64,000 nucleotides of DNA from Fibrobacterota bacterium (GCA_023412475.1 JAEYNR010000034.1:1-64000), one strand, 5' to 3'; shown: positions 17,175 to 26,325, numbered from the stretch's first letter. Notes: a model not told the origin generated them from the letters alone. Numbers and translations are program-made.

Positions 17175-19898
17175 CTATTTTTCAGGAAGGTGTTTATTGA
17201 GCAACTCCATTAAATCCGATTTTCTGAATGGTTTGCTCAAGCTTCCGGTAAACCCGTACTTTCCTGGATCTGCCATAATCGGATCTTCGGCATAACCGCT
17301 GGAAACAAAAACCGGAATCTCTGCATCTGTTTTTCTGATCTCTTTAACTAGCTCTTTACCTCCCATACCTGCGGGGATGGTCAAATCGACAATAATGGCC
17401 GAGAAGGGATTGTTGCTCAATTCATTTTTGTATAGTTTCAGTGCAGTACTTCCATCACTTTCGCAAACTACGCTATATTTCATTAACTCCAGCATTGCTT
17501 TTACAGTTTTTAATATGATATCCTCATCATCCACCAGTAGTATTCGACCGTTTCCCTGATGAGAGACCGCATCGGTAGAACTGCTGATGAAGAGTGTATT
17601 TTGGCATGCTGGCAAAAAAATGTTAAATGTACTGCCCTTGCCTGGTTCAGATTGCACTTCGATAGTTCCTCCATGGCGATGAATGATGGAGTATGAAGTT
17701 GCCAGTCCCAGACCGCTGCCCTTTTGCTTTGTGGTGAAAAAGGGATCAAAGATTTTGGGAAGGATCTCTTTGGGAATACCTATGCCGCTGTCTTTGAAAG
17801 AAACTTGTACATAGCTTCCTTTGCTGAGAATGGGGTGACTGTTTCCGAGAGTAACATTCTTTGCAGAAATAAAGATGGTTCCTCCCAAAGGCATCGCTTG
17901 CTGAGCATTAATAACAATATTGTCGATTACCTGACCGAGTTGATTGGCATCATAATCACAGGCCCAGATCTGTTGTGGTAATTCGGTTACACTTGAAACA
18001 TTGGATCCGCTCAATGCGAATCTGGCAGTTTCTGCAACAAATGGAAAGAGTGTGCTTGTTTTGCGTACTGGTTCTCCACCTTTGGCAAATGTGAGTAATT
18101 GTTGAGTGAGCCCCTTTACACGCCCGATTGCTTTTAATGCTTCTTTGAGATATTGGGTTACCAAATGATTGTTGGATTCATCACGTGCAAGTTCGATGTA
18201 TCCAAAGATACCACTCATTATGTTATTGAAATCATGAGCAATACCTCCAGCAAGAATACCCAGCGATTCAAGCCTTTGATTATTCTGGATAGCTTCCAGA
18301 AGCCTTTCTTTTTCAGTTATATCACGAAATACCAGGACGATTCCGATTATCGATCCATCTTTGTCTCTGATCGGGGCACCACTATCTGCGATGAGTCTTT
18401 CCTGGCCATCTCTGGAGACAAGAATGGTTTGGGTTGTCAATTCTTCAGTCTTTCTGTTCTGCAATACTTTCTGAACAGGATTCTGACAAGGTTTACGGGA
18501 AGCTACATCAATAATATTAAAGACGGAATTGAGAGGTTTGCCAACACATTCACTCTGCTTCCATCCGGTCAGTTGCTCTGCAGCATGATTAATTAAAACG
18601 ACCTTTCCTTCCGTATCGGTTGCAATCACACCATCAGCTATACTTCTGAGAGTAACTGAGTGCCGCTCTTTTTCTCTGGCTAATGCATCATCGGCTCTCT
18701 TATTCTCCGAAATGTCTAGTACGGTAAAAGAAATTCCCCTTGAGAGGTCAGACTCATCCAGCGGTGATGAAGACAAAAGGACATTCATCATGATGCCGTT
18801 TTTTTTCAACCATTGAGTTTCTACTGTACCGATACCGGTTTTAGAAATCTGCTTTTTGCTGTTTTTCTCAACCCGTTTATATTCCAGAACACTTTGATAG
18901 AAAAGCTGTGTGTTGCCTCCCAGGATATCGCAGTGATCATATCCGGTCATCTCACAGAAACGCTCGTTCACTTCTATGATCTGGTTATCGATAATCAGGC
19001 CGATGCCAACCGGAGCAGCCCTGAATATACTTTTTAGCCGTGCTTCACGTTCTGTGAGTGCGATTTCAGTCAATTTTCTTTCTGTGATATCCTGTATAGT
19101 ACCAAACATCTTTATTGGTGAACCATTGCCGCTGAATTCCAGCTCTCCCAAAGTATGTACCCATCGCAGCGACCCATCCTTTTTCCTGATTATCCGGTAT
19201 TCTTTGTTAAATGGATTGTGTTTGTTTATTACATGGTTATAAAGATGGTCTGATACTTCTTTCCTGTCTTCAGGATGAATAAGATCGATCCATGAATCTA
19301 TTGTTTTACTGTGAGTTTCGTCAGTTCCAAAAACAATGTCAATCATTGGGGAATTGGTCCAGTTGCTAGTCCAAATGTCAAAGATGTAGTACCCCACAGA
19401 GGCAACCTGTTGAGACTGTAACAGAAGCGCTTCGCTTCTTTTAACTGATTTTTCAATATTCTTTCGCTCAGTTAAGTTAAAGGCTATGCCTTGAGTTCCA
19501 ACACATTTTCCATCGGCAGTGCTGATTATGGGGGATGCATCTATTATTAGATAAACAGTGGTGCCTGATCTGCTTATACATTCTGTTTCATAGCCATTAA
19601 ATGTTTCTCCACCCAGAAGCGATGAAAAAAGAATTTTATCCCGATTAGCAACTTCTTTGGACTGAAAATCTGCAAGTGATTTACCTAAAATCTGCTCTAT
19701 TGGATAACCCAGTGTCTTTTCCCATGCAGGGTTAAGGCTGGAGAACTTGCCTTCGTGGTCCGATTGCCAGAACAGATAATGTGATGATCTTCCCAGACTG
19801 TCAAATGTCTGATTTTGAAAATGAGGCTGATCATTATAAACGATTGATTCAGTTATATGCGGATTTGAAGTGAAGTTGTTTTTGGATACAGTAGACAT
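17175..19898 (-). CDS. Hybrid histidine kinase with four PAS domains and a receiver
   Basis: 907 residues with no membrane span, so a cytosolic sensor. PAS-type domains lie at about 38-147, 165-278, 285-400 and 412-528. The kinase core has H555 in GGIAHDFNN, Asn664 in the N box, D703 in DSGIGI, the FDPFFTTK F box and GLGLA. The C-terminal receiver has D790/D791, phospho-acceptor D838, S866 in place of the usual Thr, and K889. The H-box type (HDFNN) is typical of kinases that pass phosphate through an attached receiver. Targets could be the stand-alone receivers elsewhere, but that is inference. GGAGAG lies upstream of the ATG. Confidence 0.93.
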   Translation of the reverse strand: MSTVSKNNFTSNPHITESIVYNDQPHFQNQTFDSLGRSSHYLFWQSDHEGKFSSLNPAWEKTLGYPIEQILGKSLADFQSKEVANRDKILFSSLLGGETFNGYETECISRSGTTVYLIIDASPIISTADGKCVGTQGIAFNLTERKNIEKSVKRSEALLLQSQQVASVGYYIFDIWTSNWTNSPMIDIVFGTDETHSKTIDSWIDLIHPEDRKEVSDHLYNHVINKHNPFNKEYRIIRKKDGSLRWVHTLGELEFSGNGSPIKMFGTIQDITERKLTEIALTEREARLKSIFRAAPVGIGLIIDNQIIEVNERFCEMTGYDHCDILGGNTQLFYQSVLEYKRVEKNSKKQISKTGIGTVETQWLKKNGIMMNVLLSSSPLDESDLSRGISFTVLDISENKRADDALAREKERHSVTLRSIADGVIATDTEGKVVLINHAAEQLTGWKQSECVGKPLNSVFNIIDVASRKPCQNPVQKVLQNRKTEELTTQTILVSRDGQERLIADSGAPIRDKDGSIIGIVLVFRDITEKERLLEAIQNNQRLESLGILAGGIAHDFNNIMSGIFGYIELARDESNNHLVTQYLKEALKAIGRVKGLTQQLLTFAKGGEPVRKTSTLFPFVAETARFALSGSNVSSVTELPQQIWACDYDANQLGQVIDNIVINAQQAMPLGGTIFISAKNVTLGNSHPILSKGSYVQVSFKDSGIGIPKEILPKIFDPFFTTKQKGSGLGLATSYSIIHRHGGTIEVQSEPGKGSTFNIFLPACQNTLFISSSTDAVSHQGNGRILLVDDEDIILKTVKAMLELMKYSVVCESDGSTALKLYKNELSNNPFSAIIVDLTIPAGMGGKELVKEIRKTDAEIPVFVSSGYAEDPIMADPGKYGFTGSLSKPFRKSDLMELLNKHLPEK

Positions 19899-20205
19899 GG
19901 ATTATGGCTCTCCAGGCAGGAAATGCAGATATACAATTTATCCGCATCGAAGCTTTGACAAGTCATCTGATTTAAAAATGTAATCTGAATTTACTACTTA
20001 TTTTTCTGTAACCTAATTCCGACGGCTCTTTTTAGCATTAAAGAAAGACTGTGAAAGTTGTCCTGTTTAGCTGTAAGATAATTGATATGAACGGAATATG
20101 CAAGATGTGCCAATACCCTGATAATGGGGCATAATGGAAGATGTCCAATACCTGGCTGGTGCTGGTATTGGACATAGCTTTTGCAGCTACCTTCTTGTTA
20201 TGCTT
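19899..20205. other. Gap with direct repeat and hairpin
   Basis: No gene seen. AAGATGTGCCAATACC (20102-20117) is repeated with one base missing at 20138-20152. TGTCCAATACC (20142-20152) also pairs perfectly with GGTATTGGACA (20164-20174) as an 11-bp stem with an 11-base loop. The stem lies 32 bases past the minus-strand lipoprotein stop, so a terminator or 3' processing signal is possible, though there is no T run. Confidence 0.5.
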
Positions 20206-20703
20206 TTAGCCATCTGACAGATTTGGTTCCAGAAGCCGGGCACATGCATCGGCTGATTCAGCGGCACCGCAACTGTTAAGCACTTTCTCATAACTCTCTT
20301 TGGGATTAACTCCTGAAAGTGCGTATATTGCTTTTTTGTTTTTGACAAAAACAACATACGGGACTGCTCGTACTCCGAAAACTGATGCTATGTCAGGGTT
20401 TTTGTCTATATCTATTTTTAAAAAAACAGCCTGATCTTTGTGAGCTTCTGAGAGTGAGTTGAAAATTGGAGAAAGAACTTTACAAGGCATACACCAGTCA
20501 GCATATAGATCAAACACCAGCATTTTAGATTCATTCTCATTTATGAGCTGGTTCAGTTCATTGATAGAGGAGATGGTTCTAACTGATGAGGTATTATTCT
20601 GTGAATTGGATGCTCCTTTTTTGCTACAGGAAGTTACAGAGAAAAGCAGAAATGTGAAAATAACTGCAATAATTATGTACTGGCTTGGATATTTTTTGCT
20701 CAT
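20206..20703 (-). CDS. Thioredoxin-like lipoprotein
   Basis: 165 residues. Lipoprotein signal MSKKYPSQYIIIAVIF... with a lipobox ending SVTSC (Cys26). A thioredoxin domain follows, with WCMPCK as redox motif and RAVPYVVFV as the cis-Pro block. It probably works on the periplasmic side as a disulphide reductant or oxidant. The ATG follows GGGAG. The short tail after the domain contains two Cys (SCGAAESADAC). It differs from the cytosolic trxA at 10.3 kb in its Met-Pro active site and membrane anchoring. Confidence 0.85.
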   Translation of the reverse strand: MSKKYPSQYIIIAVIFTFLLFSVTSCSKKGASNSQNNTSSVRTISSINELNQLINENESKMLVFDLYADWCMPCKVLSPIFNSLSEAHKDQAVFLKIDIDKNPDIASVFGVRAVPYVVFVKNKKAIYALSGVNPKESYEKVLNSCGAAESADACARLLEPNLSDG

Positions 20704-20816
20704 TTAGCACTCCCTTTAATATAGAGATAGTCTTTTTTTGCCTCAAGTATGCGAATATCATACCAAAAATAGTAAGTGGACTGTAGTGATAAAATGGAGC
20801 TTCTAAAAGAGCTGAT

Positions 20817-20855
20817 TGTTGCAGGTGCAACGTGGCTGTTATTGTACCTGCAACA
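20817..20855. other. Perfect 10-bp hairpin
   Basis: TGTTGCAGGT and ACCTGCAACA with a 19-base loop, in the non-coding gap between ndk and the thioredoxin-like lipoprotein. A second hairpin, CTGGGGGT (20922-20929) with ACCCCCAG (20940-20947), lies closer to the ndk stop and could terminate ndk, though neither has a T run on the minus strand. Confidence 0.45.
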
Positions 20856-20991
20856 TATCTGAAGAGGACTGTGCCGTGGTAGGAATGTTTAAAGTAATAC
20901 CGCTTTCCTTTGGTGCGAGTTCTGGGGGTAGTTTTCCGAACCCCCAGTCTTCTCAGGATTTTTGTGAATCGTCCGAATCAGATCGATTCTA

Positions 20992-21720
20992 CTACTCGCG
21001 GTTTAACAGATATTTAGCAACCACCAATTCCAGTGTGCCGGAAGTGGTTTGTCCAACGATTAATTGATTAAGAATGTCCAGATCGGATTTCCAGACGATA
21101 TCTCCTTTGGCTATTATTGAGGTGCAGCCAGATGCGTACTCTGTAATCAGCTTTCCATCTTTTAAATAAAAGAATCGCTCTGCAATCTGAGTTTGAAATG
21201 ATATGAGGGCGGCAGGAATCTCATTTGGTTTAAACCACAGCTTTATCTCCCGTTCAGCTTCGCAATCTGTAGCTGAGGCATGAATCAGATTGTCTATCCT
21301 CTGATCAATCACTGCTCCTTCAGCACTTTTTACTGGCACCACTGCTCCTATCGAACGAATGCAACCGGGTTTTTGTTCCCTAGCATTGTTTGGGTTTGTA
21401 GGACCAGCCAGATCGCGAATTTTCTGTACTGCATTTGGACCCTGATAAACAATGGCGATTACCTTTTGCTTTTGAGGTTGTCCAGGGAAATGGCTTTTAC
21501 CGGCAATATATTCAAGCAATGGTGGGTAAAAAGCTTTTTCCTTGTGCTCTGCATAATGCTCTGCAGCAAGCATCTTTGTGACCTTTACTACTTTCATACC
21601 TGCGAAATATAACCCGGTGTTAAATTCGGACAATATGCTAAATATATAACCAGTGGCTGAATTTTTCAGTGCATCTGGTTTGATTAGAACCAGTGTCTGG
21701 GTATGCTTTTCGTTCTGCAT
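20992..21720 (-). CDS. ndk: Nucleoside diphosphate kinase, enlarged form
   Basis: 242 residues against a usual 135-150. It transfers phosphate from NTPs to NDPs through a phospho-histidine. The NDK blocks are TLVLIKPDAL, AGPTNPNNA, PGCIRSIGA and NLIHASATDCEAEREIKLWF, with catalytic H147. Two oddities: about 15 extra residues (VPVKSAEGAVIDQ) between the IRS block and the active histidine, and about 79 residues after the kinase core that I cannot assign to a domain. The ATG has AAAGGAG upstream. Its catalytic centre is intact, so I expect activity; the extra parts may alter oligomer assembly. Confidence 0.88.
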   Translation of the reverse strand: MQNEKHTQTLVLIKPDALKNSATGYIFSILSEFNTGLYFAGMKVVKVTKMLAAEHYAEHKEKAFYPPLLEYIAGKSHFPGQPQKQKVIAIVYQGPNAVQKIRDLAGPTNPNNAREQKPGCIRSIGAVVPVKSAEGAVIDQRIDNLIHASATDCEAEREIKLWFKPNEIPAALISFQTQIAERFFYLKDGKLITEYASGCTSIIAKGDIVWKSDLDILNQLIVGQTTSGTLELVVAKYLLNRE

Positions 21721-21844
21721 GAGACAAATCTCCTTTTGCGATTAGTTTTACAAAAAATAGAGCTGTTTATGTCAAAGGTAGTCAGGTCTGAATCATTAGA
21801 TTTTTCGGTAAAATAAATTCTGAAACACTTAAAAATTGGAAATC

Positions 21845-23071
21845 TTAAACCCGGGAAGCAGCAGAAGTCCCAGCCACATATCCGGTACTCCATGCGGCCT
21901 GAAGGTTGAATCCGCCAGTGACACCATCAATGTCAAGCACTTCACCTGCAAAAAACAACCCCGGGCAGACCCTGCTTTCCATCGTCTGGAAATCTATTTC
22001 GGATAGTTTTATACCTCCACAGGTCACAAACTCGCTGCGGTTTGTATCTTTACCGCTAACATCAAGTTTACATCTATATAGTAATTCTGTCAAATTAAAA
22101 GCTTGCTTTTTTGAGAGATTTGCCCAGAGCAGAAACTGCTCACACCCGACAGTTTCAGCTAATGAGTGCCACAATCGTGAGGGTAGTGCAAAGGGGGAGA
22201 GCTGGCAAACTTTTCTTGGAGCAGCACTCTTTCTCATCGAATTTATCTTTTTGAAAATTTCATCTTCTTTAAAACCGGGCAGCCAGTTGATAGTACAGGA
22301 AAAATGATATGCCCGGTTATAGAGCTCCCTGGCAGCAAATGAGGATAGCCGCAATATGGCTGGACCGCTCAGACCGTTATGGGTGATAAGAACCGCTCCA
22401 CGCTGTTGGTGTTTAGTTGCTTCAACCGATACAATTGCATCTGGGATTGTTACTCCCGGCAGACCATTGATTATGGGATCATTAATTACAAATGAAAAAA
22501 GAGAGGAAATCTGTTTGTTTATCATATGTCCTAAAGATTGGGCAGCAGTTATTCCATTTGAGCCAGGTGTGCCGCCTGTGGCGATTATAAGACAATTGCA
22601 TCTGATCTTGCTCTGATCTGTTAAGGTAAGTTCAAATCCAGTTGTATCTTCAAGCTTAACAGCTCTAAGCAGACCATGATTTTGTAAGATTTTAACACCT
22701 GATGTGCGGGCATGGTTCAAAAGACAATCAACAATTGTGTGAGAGTGGTTTGATTGCGGAAACACTCTGCCGTCTGACTCCTTTTTTAAAAGGACACCTT
22801 TTGAATTAAACCATTTAACGGTGTCCTCAGGGCTAAACCGGTGAAATACCGAAAAGAGCTCTTTTGTCCCGCGTGGATAATTGCTGCAGAATTGACGCAA
22901 GTCGGATTGAGCGTTGGATAGATTGCATCTTTTTCCACCTGAGAGTGATACTTTCTCAAGAAGATGGTTGCTGCTTTCAAGAATCACAACCTCTGTCTGA
23001 GGGTTTTGCTCCTTACAGCTAATCGCAGCAAAAAAACCGGCAGCTCCTCCTCCTGCAATTACAACTTTCAT
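21845..23071 (-). CDS. BaiN/HI0933-family FAD-dependent oxidoreductase
   Basis: 408 residues from the ATG at 23071, chosen because MKVVIAGGGAAGFFAA is the exact dinucleotide-binding N-terminus of the family. The open frame continues upstream for 81 codons of hydrophobic sequence that is probably not translated with it. FAD-binding features include SLSGGKRCNLSN, DGRVFPQSN, CLIIATGGTPGSNG and the late GLFFAGEVLDIDGVTGGFNLQAAWSTGYVAG. Family members reduce unsaturated ketones or act on unknown substrates. It follows no obvious operon partner; ndk is 124 bases downstream on the same strand. Confidence 0.87.
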   Translation of the reverse strand: MKVVIAGGGAAGFFAAISCKEQNPQTEVVILESSNHLLEKVSLSGGKRCNLSNAQSDLRQFCSNYPRGTKELFSVFHRFSPEDTVKWFNSKGVLLKKESDGRVFPQSNHSHTIVDCLLNHARTSGVKILQNHGLLRAVKLEDTTGFELTLTDQSKIRCNCLIIATGGTPGSNGITAAQSLGHMINKQISSLFSFVINDPIINGLPGVTIPDAIVSVEATKHQQRGAVLITHNGLSGPAILRLSSFAARELYNRAYHFSCTINWLPGFKEDEIFKKINSMRKSAAPRKVCQLSPFALPSRLWHSLAETVGCEQFLLWANLSKKQAFNLTELLYRCKLDVSGKDTNRSEFVTCGGIKLSEIDFQTMESRVCPGLFFAGEVLDIDGVTGGFNLQAAWSTGYVAGTSAASRV

Positions 23072-23225
23072 TATCTCTAATTTTCCTGCTCTGGATATTT
23101 TCAACATCTGTAACAACAAAATAAACAAAGCACCACTTATGATGGCAGTAAAAAGCAAGAGATCTATTTGTATGATTTTGACCTTTATTAATTTCAGTAA
23201 TCGTATCACAAGGAGATACAAAAAA

Positions 23226-23378
23226 ATTTCTACTATAGCTTTTAACCTGAAGAAGTTGGGTAAAAAATATTTAAAGGTAGCCATGGCTACCCTTAAAAAA
23301 GTCGGAAGCGGCATGAAAGTTGTATGAAGCGCCGGAAAGAAAGCTTTTCTGGATAACTCTGGAAAAAGAGCCGCTTAA
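23226..23378 (+). other. Possible small Lys/Gly-rich gene, degenerate
   Basis: AAGGAG at 23210-23215 lies 10 bases before an ATT (23226) that opens a 33-residue frame (STIAFNLKKLGKKYLKVAMA, then TLKKVGSGMKVV). It ends at TGA 23325-23327, and the same frame continues for 16 basic residues (SAGKKAFLDNSGKRAA) to a TAA at 23376-23378. The basic Lys/Gly/Ala composition in one frame across the TGA looks like a decayed or recoded small nucleoid-type protein. No standard start codon is at the right spot, so a real gene is uncertain. Confidence 0.25.
23276..23291. other. 16-bp perfect palindrome
   Basis: GGTAGCCATGGCTACC, fully self-complementary, in the gap between the flavoprotein and chromate transporter genes and inside the possible small basic frame. 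It could be a dimeric protein-binding site or a chance result of the coding sequence. Confidence 0.4.
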
Positions 23379-23620
23379 ATGGTTAAATTAAGCCAGATAC
23401 ACAGGATTTTGTATTATGTTAACCCCAGTGCCAGTTCCCTTTCCCAAAGGTTTTTTGACTATCAAATGATTCCTCTGCTGTATTTACTTCGAAATTCGTT
23501 AGTTGTCATTTCCTAAGGGATGGCAGTGATTGGTTTGATATTAGTTCTCCTATTAAATATTTTAATTTCGGTTAATAGCTGAGTTGCTAATGATTGGGAT
23601 GCAGAGGGAGAAAAGATCAA
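23379..23620. other. Promoter gap before the chromate transporter pair
   Basis: About 240 AT-rich bases with no gene or clear hairpin. The GGGAG ribosome site for the transporter is at its right end. Confidence 0.35.
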
Positions 23621-24169
23621 GTGTCTGAGAAGTGGAAAATGCTCTTTGGCATGTTTTGCAGTTTTTTAAAGATTGGCACTTTTACCATTGGTGGTGGTTA
23701 TGCGATGCTTCCTTTGATAGAGCAGGAGTTTGTGGGTCGTAGAGGGTGGGTTTCTAAAGATGAAATTGTGAATGTACTTGCACTCTCTCAGTCTCTGCCA
23801 GGGGTGATTGCTATCAATGCATCTTTGTTTGTGGGCTATAAAATTGGGAAAATCAGGGGTGCTTGCATAGCTGCTGCAGGCATGATTCTGCCATCATTTT
23901 TTATTATACTCATAATAGCTGTTGTCTTTGATCAGTATAGAACAATTCCAGTTATCCAGGATGCTTTCAGCGGGGTTAGGGCTGGAATAACGGCGTTAAT
24001 TCTTTTTACCGCTATCAGGCTATCCAGATCTGTGGTTAAAAATAGAATTGATTTGCTGATCACTGTATTTTCATTTCTGCTGATAGCTCTTTTTGAGATC
24101 CATCCGATTGTTGTGCTTCTTTTATCTGCTTTGACTGGTTTAATTTTATTGCGGGAGGGGAAGAGGTGA
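23621..24169 (+). CDS. Chromate transporter, N-type half subunit
   Basis: 182 residues, starting at GTG 23621 about 10 bases after GGGAG; the frame opens earlier at TTG but without a ribosome site. It is a single CHR domain: KIGTFTIGGGYAMLPLIEQEFV, then SQSLPGVIAINASLFVGYKIG and GAGVRAG-like FSGVRAGITALI. It is half of a ChrA-type ion transporter in the inner membrane and probably forms a heterodimer with the next gene. Family substrates are chromate or other oxyanions; the true substrate of many members is unknown. Its stop overlaps the next start (GTGA). Confidence 0.85.
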   Translation: MSEKWKMLFGMFCSFLKIGTFTIGGGYAMLPLIEQEFVGRRGWVSKDEIVNVLALSQSLPGVIAINASLFVGYKIGKIRGACIAAAGMILPSFFIILIIAVVFDQYRTIPVIQDAFSGVRAGITALILFTAIRLSRSVVKNRIDLLITVFSFLLIALFEIHPIVVLLLSALTGLILLREGKR

Positions 24170-24759
24170 TTCTGGTTTCCTTATTTCTGGTCTTTTTTAA
24201 AATCGGTCTTTTTTCATTTGGAGGAGGATATGCGATGATTCCTCTTATACAGATGGAGATGCAAAATGCAGGATGGCTTTATGCGGAAGAGTTTGCAGAT
24301 ATAGTCTCGATTTCACAGATGACACCCGGCCCGATTGGAATAAATGCGGCAACCTTCGTTGGTTTTCGAACTGCAGGAGTTACCGGTTCGATTTGTGCAA
24401 CTCTTGGAGTTTTTCTTCCCTCTTTCCTCTTAATAATGATGACAGCCGCTTTTTTTGAGAAATTCAGCGAAAACCGGATAGTTAAAACCATCTTTTCTGG
24501 TGTCAGACCGGCTTCTATTGGTTTAGTACTTATAGCGGTCTTGTTTTTTGCTCAGGTTTCGGTTTTCAGTTCGCCTTTAGGGCTAGAAAACCTGGGGCGT
24601 TTCCTTTTAGCTAAAAAGATAGAGTCTCCATTGAGCTTTAAACTCAATACTAATGGACTAATCATTTTTCTGCTGATTTTTTTGGGAGTTACCCGTTTGA
24701 GACTTTCTGCAATCTTTGCGATTGTGATTTCTGCAGTGCTGGGAATACTTTTATTCTGA
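24166..24759 (+). CDS. Chromate transporter, second half subunit
   Basis: 197 residues with a GTG start overlapping the upstream stop by four bases, so translation is coupled. It repeats the CHR domain signature (KIGLFSFGGGYAMIPLIQMEM, SQMTPGPIGINAATFVGFRTAG, FSGVRPASIGLVL). The two short proteins are homologous to each other and most likely fold as an antiparallel pair, as in other short-chain CHR systems. Several hydrophobic segments span the length. Confidence 0.85.
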   Translation: MILVSLFLVFFKIGLFSFGGGYAMIPLIQMEMQNAGWLYAEEFADIVSISQMTPGPIGINAATFVGFRTAGVTGSICATLGVFLPSFLLIMMTAAFFEKFSENRIVKTIFSGVRPASIGLVLIAVLFFAQVSVFSSPLGLENLGRFLLAKKIESPLSFKLNTNGLIIFLLIFLGVTRLRLSAIFAIVISAVLGILLF

Positions 24760-24850
24760 AAAAAAGATTCGGAATTATTATTGCTTCGTTTAATACCTGG
24801 TAGCCACTTTAAAAAAAGTAACTGCATAGTTATCTGTAGTGGAAAATATT

Positions 24851-25060
24851 TAATCGGAAAAAATAAGAACTAATATTAAACAATATCAAATCGGAAGCAA
24901 TAAGAAAGAAATATCAAAACTAAGAATCGGGATTAGCAATTACTTTTATTATAAGCTCATCTTTTTAGATATCTTTCCAGCTTTACCTGATTGTTTCTTA
25001 TTCTATTTGATTTGTAATTCTTATTCTATCCGGTTATCTCTGATTTCTTATTCAATATCA
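24851..25060 (+). repeat. Dispersed non-coding repeat, copy 2 (diverged)
   Basis: Begins TAATCGGAAAAAATAAGAACTAAT, matching the left end of the family, and later carries inverted-type TTCTTATTCTATTTGATTTG and TTCTTATTCTATCCGG segments. It fills the gap between the transporter and the acyltransferase, which has no gene of its own. Confidence 0.5.
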
Positions 25061-25071
25061 GGTAATACTAT

Positions 25072-26136
25072 ATGTCACATGTCAGACGAGTAATTTGGGC
25101 AGACCTGCTTAAAATATTCGCCATTTATGGGGTGATGATAATCCATTGCTCGGCACCATATCTGGTGGAATATGCTAAAAGTAAAACTGACTGGTGGGCA
25201 GGTAATCTATATGATTCATTTTACCGCTGGTGCATTCCGATATTTTTCATGTTAAGTGGCACTTTTATTCTGGAGCAGGTTCAGAGAGAATCGGTAAGAC
25301 ATTTTCTTCTGAAGCGGTTTAAACGAATTCTTGTACCTTTTTTCCTCTGGAGTGCAGTCTATTTTTTATGGAGAGTATCGGTAAATAAAGAACAGATCTC
25401 TTTCTATGAGATTCTGCCTTTATTTATCAAAGAGCCCGCTTACTATCATCTGTGGTTTATTTATACGCTTATAGGTCTCTATTTTCTCTCCCCTTTCATA
25501 GGTATTTATCTAAAACATGCTTCTAAAGGAAATATCCGGTTTTTTCTCTTAACATGGTTTGTTTTCGGCTCTCTTTTGCCTACTGTTGAGTCTCTTTTAA
25601 GCATTGAAACATATTTATCAATTTCTACTCCCAGCTCTATTTTCTATTACACCGGTTATTTCATACTTGGATATCTCTTGAAGAACATACATGTAAAGAG
25701 ACGGTCGTTAATTTTTCTTCTTCTCTTGTTTATATCAGCCTTTGTTTTTACGGTATATGGCACATATTATCTGACTGCTAAGATAAAAGGCGGCGTTTTT
25801 ACAGAAGCTCTTTATGAGTATTACAGCGTAAATGTTTTATTAATGTCTATACCGGTTTTCCTGATAATTAAAAGTATCAGGTGGCCGGGTATTTTAAGTG
25901 ATGGAAAAACTGCGATATTATTAAATTCTCTGGTTCTTTGCATCCCTGGGATTTATCTGGTTCACGCAATTGTTATTTCTGTTTTTAAAGGGAATGTGCT
26001 GCAATTTATGGCAATCAATAAAGTGTTTAATCCCTGGATAGGGATCCCGTTGTTTGCCACATCTGTATTAATTGTCTCATTCTGTATAGTATATGCGATC
26101 AGGCAGGTGCCCGGTTTAAAATCTCTGGTGCCATAA
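25072..26136 (+). CDS. Membrane acyltransferase family 3 (OafA/WecH type)
   Basis: 354 residues with about ten hydrophobic spans. It has the family N-terminal pattern WADLLKIFAIYGVMIIHCSAPYL with H25 in the first segment, and RWCIPIFFMLSGTFIL, RFKRILVPFFLWS and HLWFIYTLIGLYFLSPF. These enzymes transfer acyl groups, usually acetyl or succinyl, to sugars of O-antigen, exopolysaccharide or peptidoglycan. AGGT precedes the ATG. It is flanked on both sides by copies of the dispersed repeat. Confidence 0.87.
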   Translation: MSHVRRVIWADLLKIFAIYGVMIIHCSAPYLVEYAKSKTDWWAGNLYDSFYRWCIPIFFMLSGTFILEQVQRESVRHFLLKRFKRILVPFFLWSAVYFLWRVSVNKEQISFYEILPLFIKEPAYYHLWFIYTLIGLYFLSPFIGIYLKHASKGNIRFFLLTWFVFGSLLPTVESLLSIETYLSISTPSSIFYYTGYFILGYLLKNIHVKRRSLIFLLLLFISAFVFTVYGTYYLTAKIKGGVFTEALYEYYSVNVLLMSIPVFLIIKSIRWPGILSDGKTAILLNSLVLCIPGIYLVHAIVISVFKGNVLQFMAINKVFNPWIGIPLFATSVLIVSFCIVYAIRQVPGLKSLVP

Positions 26137-26170
26137 AACTATTATTTCGGCACTTAATAATCACTCTGAT

Positions 26171-26294
26171 ATCTAATGGGGGAAAACTATGAACTACTAT
26201 ACTAATAATATAATATCCAAATCACAATTCGTAAATCTTAAAACAAATTCCAAATTCTAAAACCTAAATTCGAAACAGGAATAAGAAGGTTCAA
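26171..26294 (+). repeat. Dispersed non-coding repeat, copy 3
   Basis: ATCTAATGGGGGAAAACTATGAACTACTAT, then AATCACAATTCGTAAATCTTAAAACAAATTCCAAATTCTAAA and CGAAACAGGAATAAGAAGGTTTC-like end. It occupies most of the gap between the acyltransferase stop and the hydrolase start. Confidence 0.65.
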
Positions 26295-26325
26295 GATAGC
26301 TTGATTTTTTAACGTGAGATAAATT

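Noticed and set aside
23072..23314. Upstream extension of the flavoprotein frame (81 hydrophobic residues)
   Set aside because: The family N-terminus MKVVIAGGGAAG starts exactly at the inner ATG, and the extension has no ribosome site.
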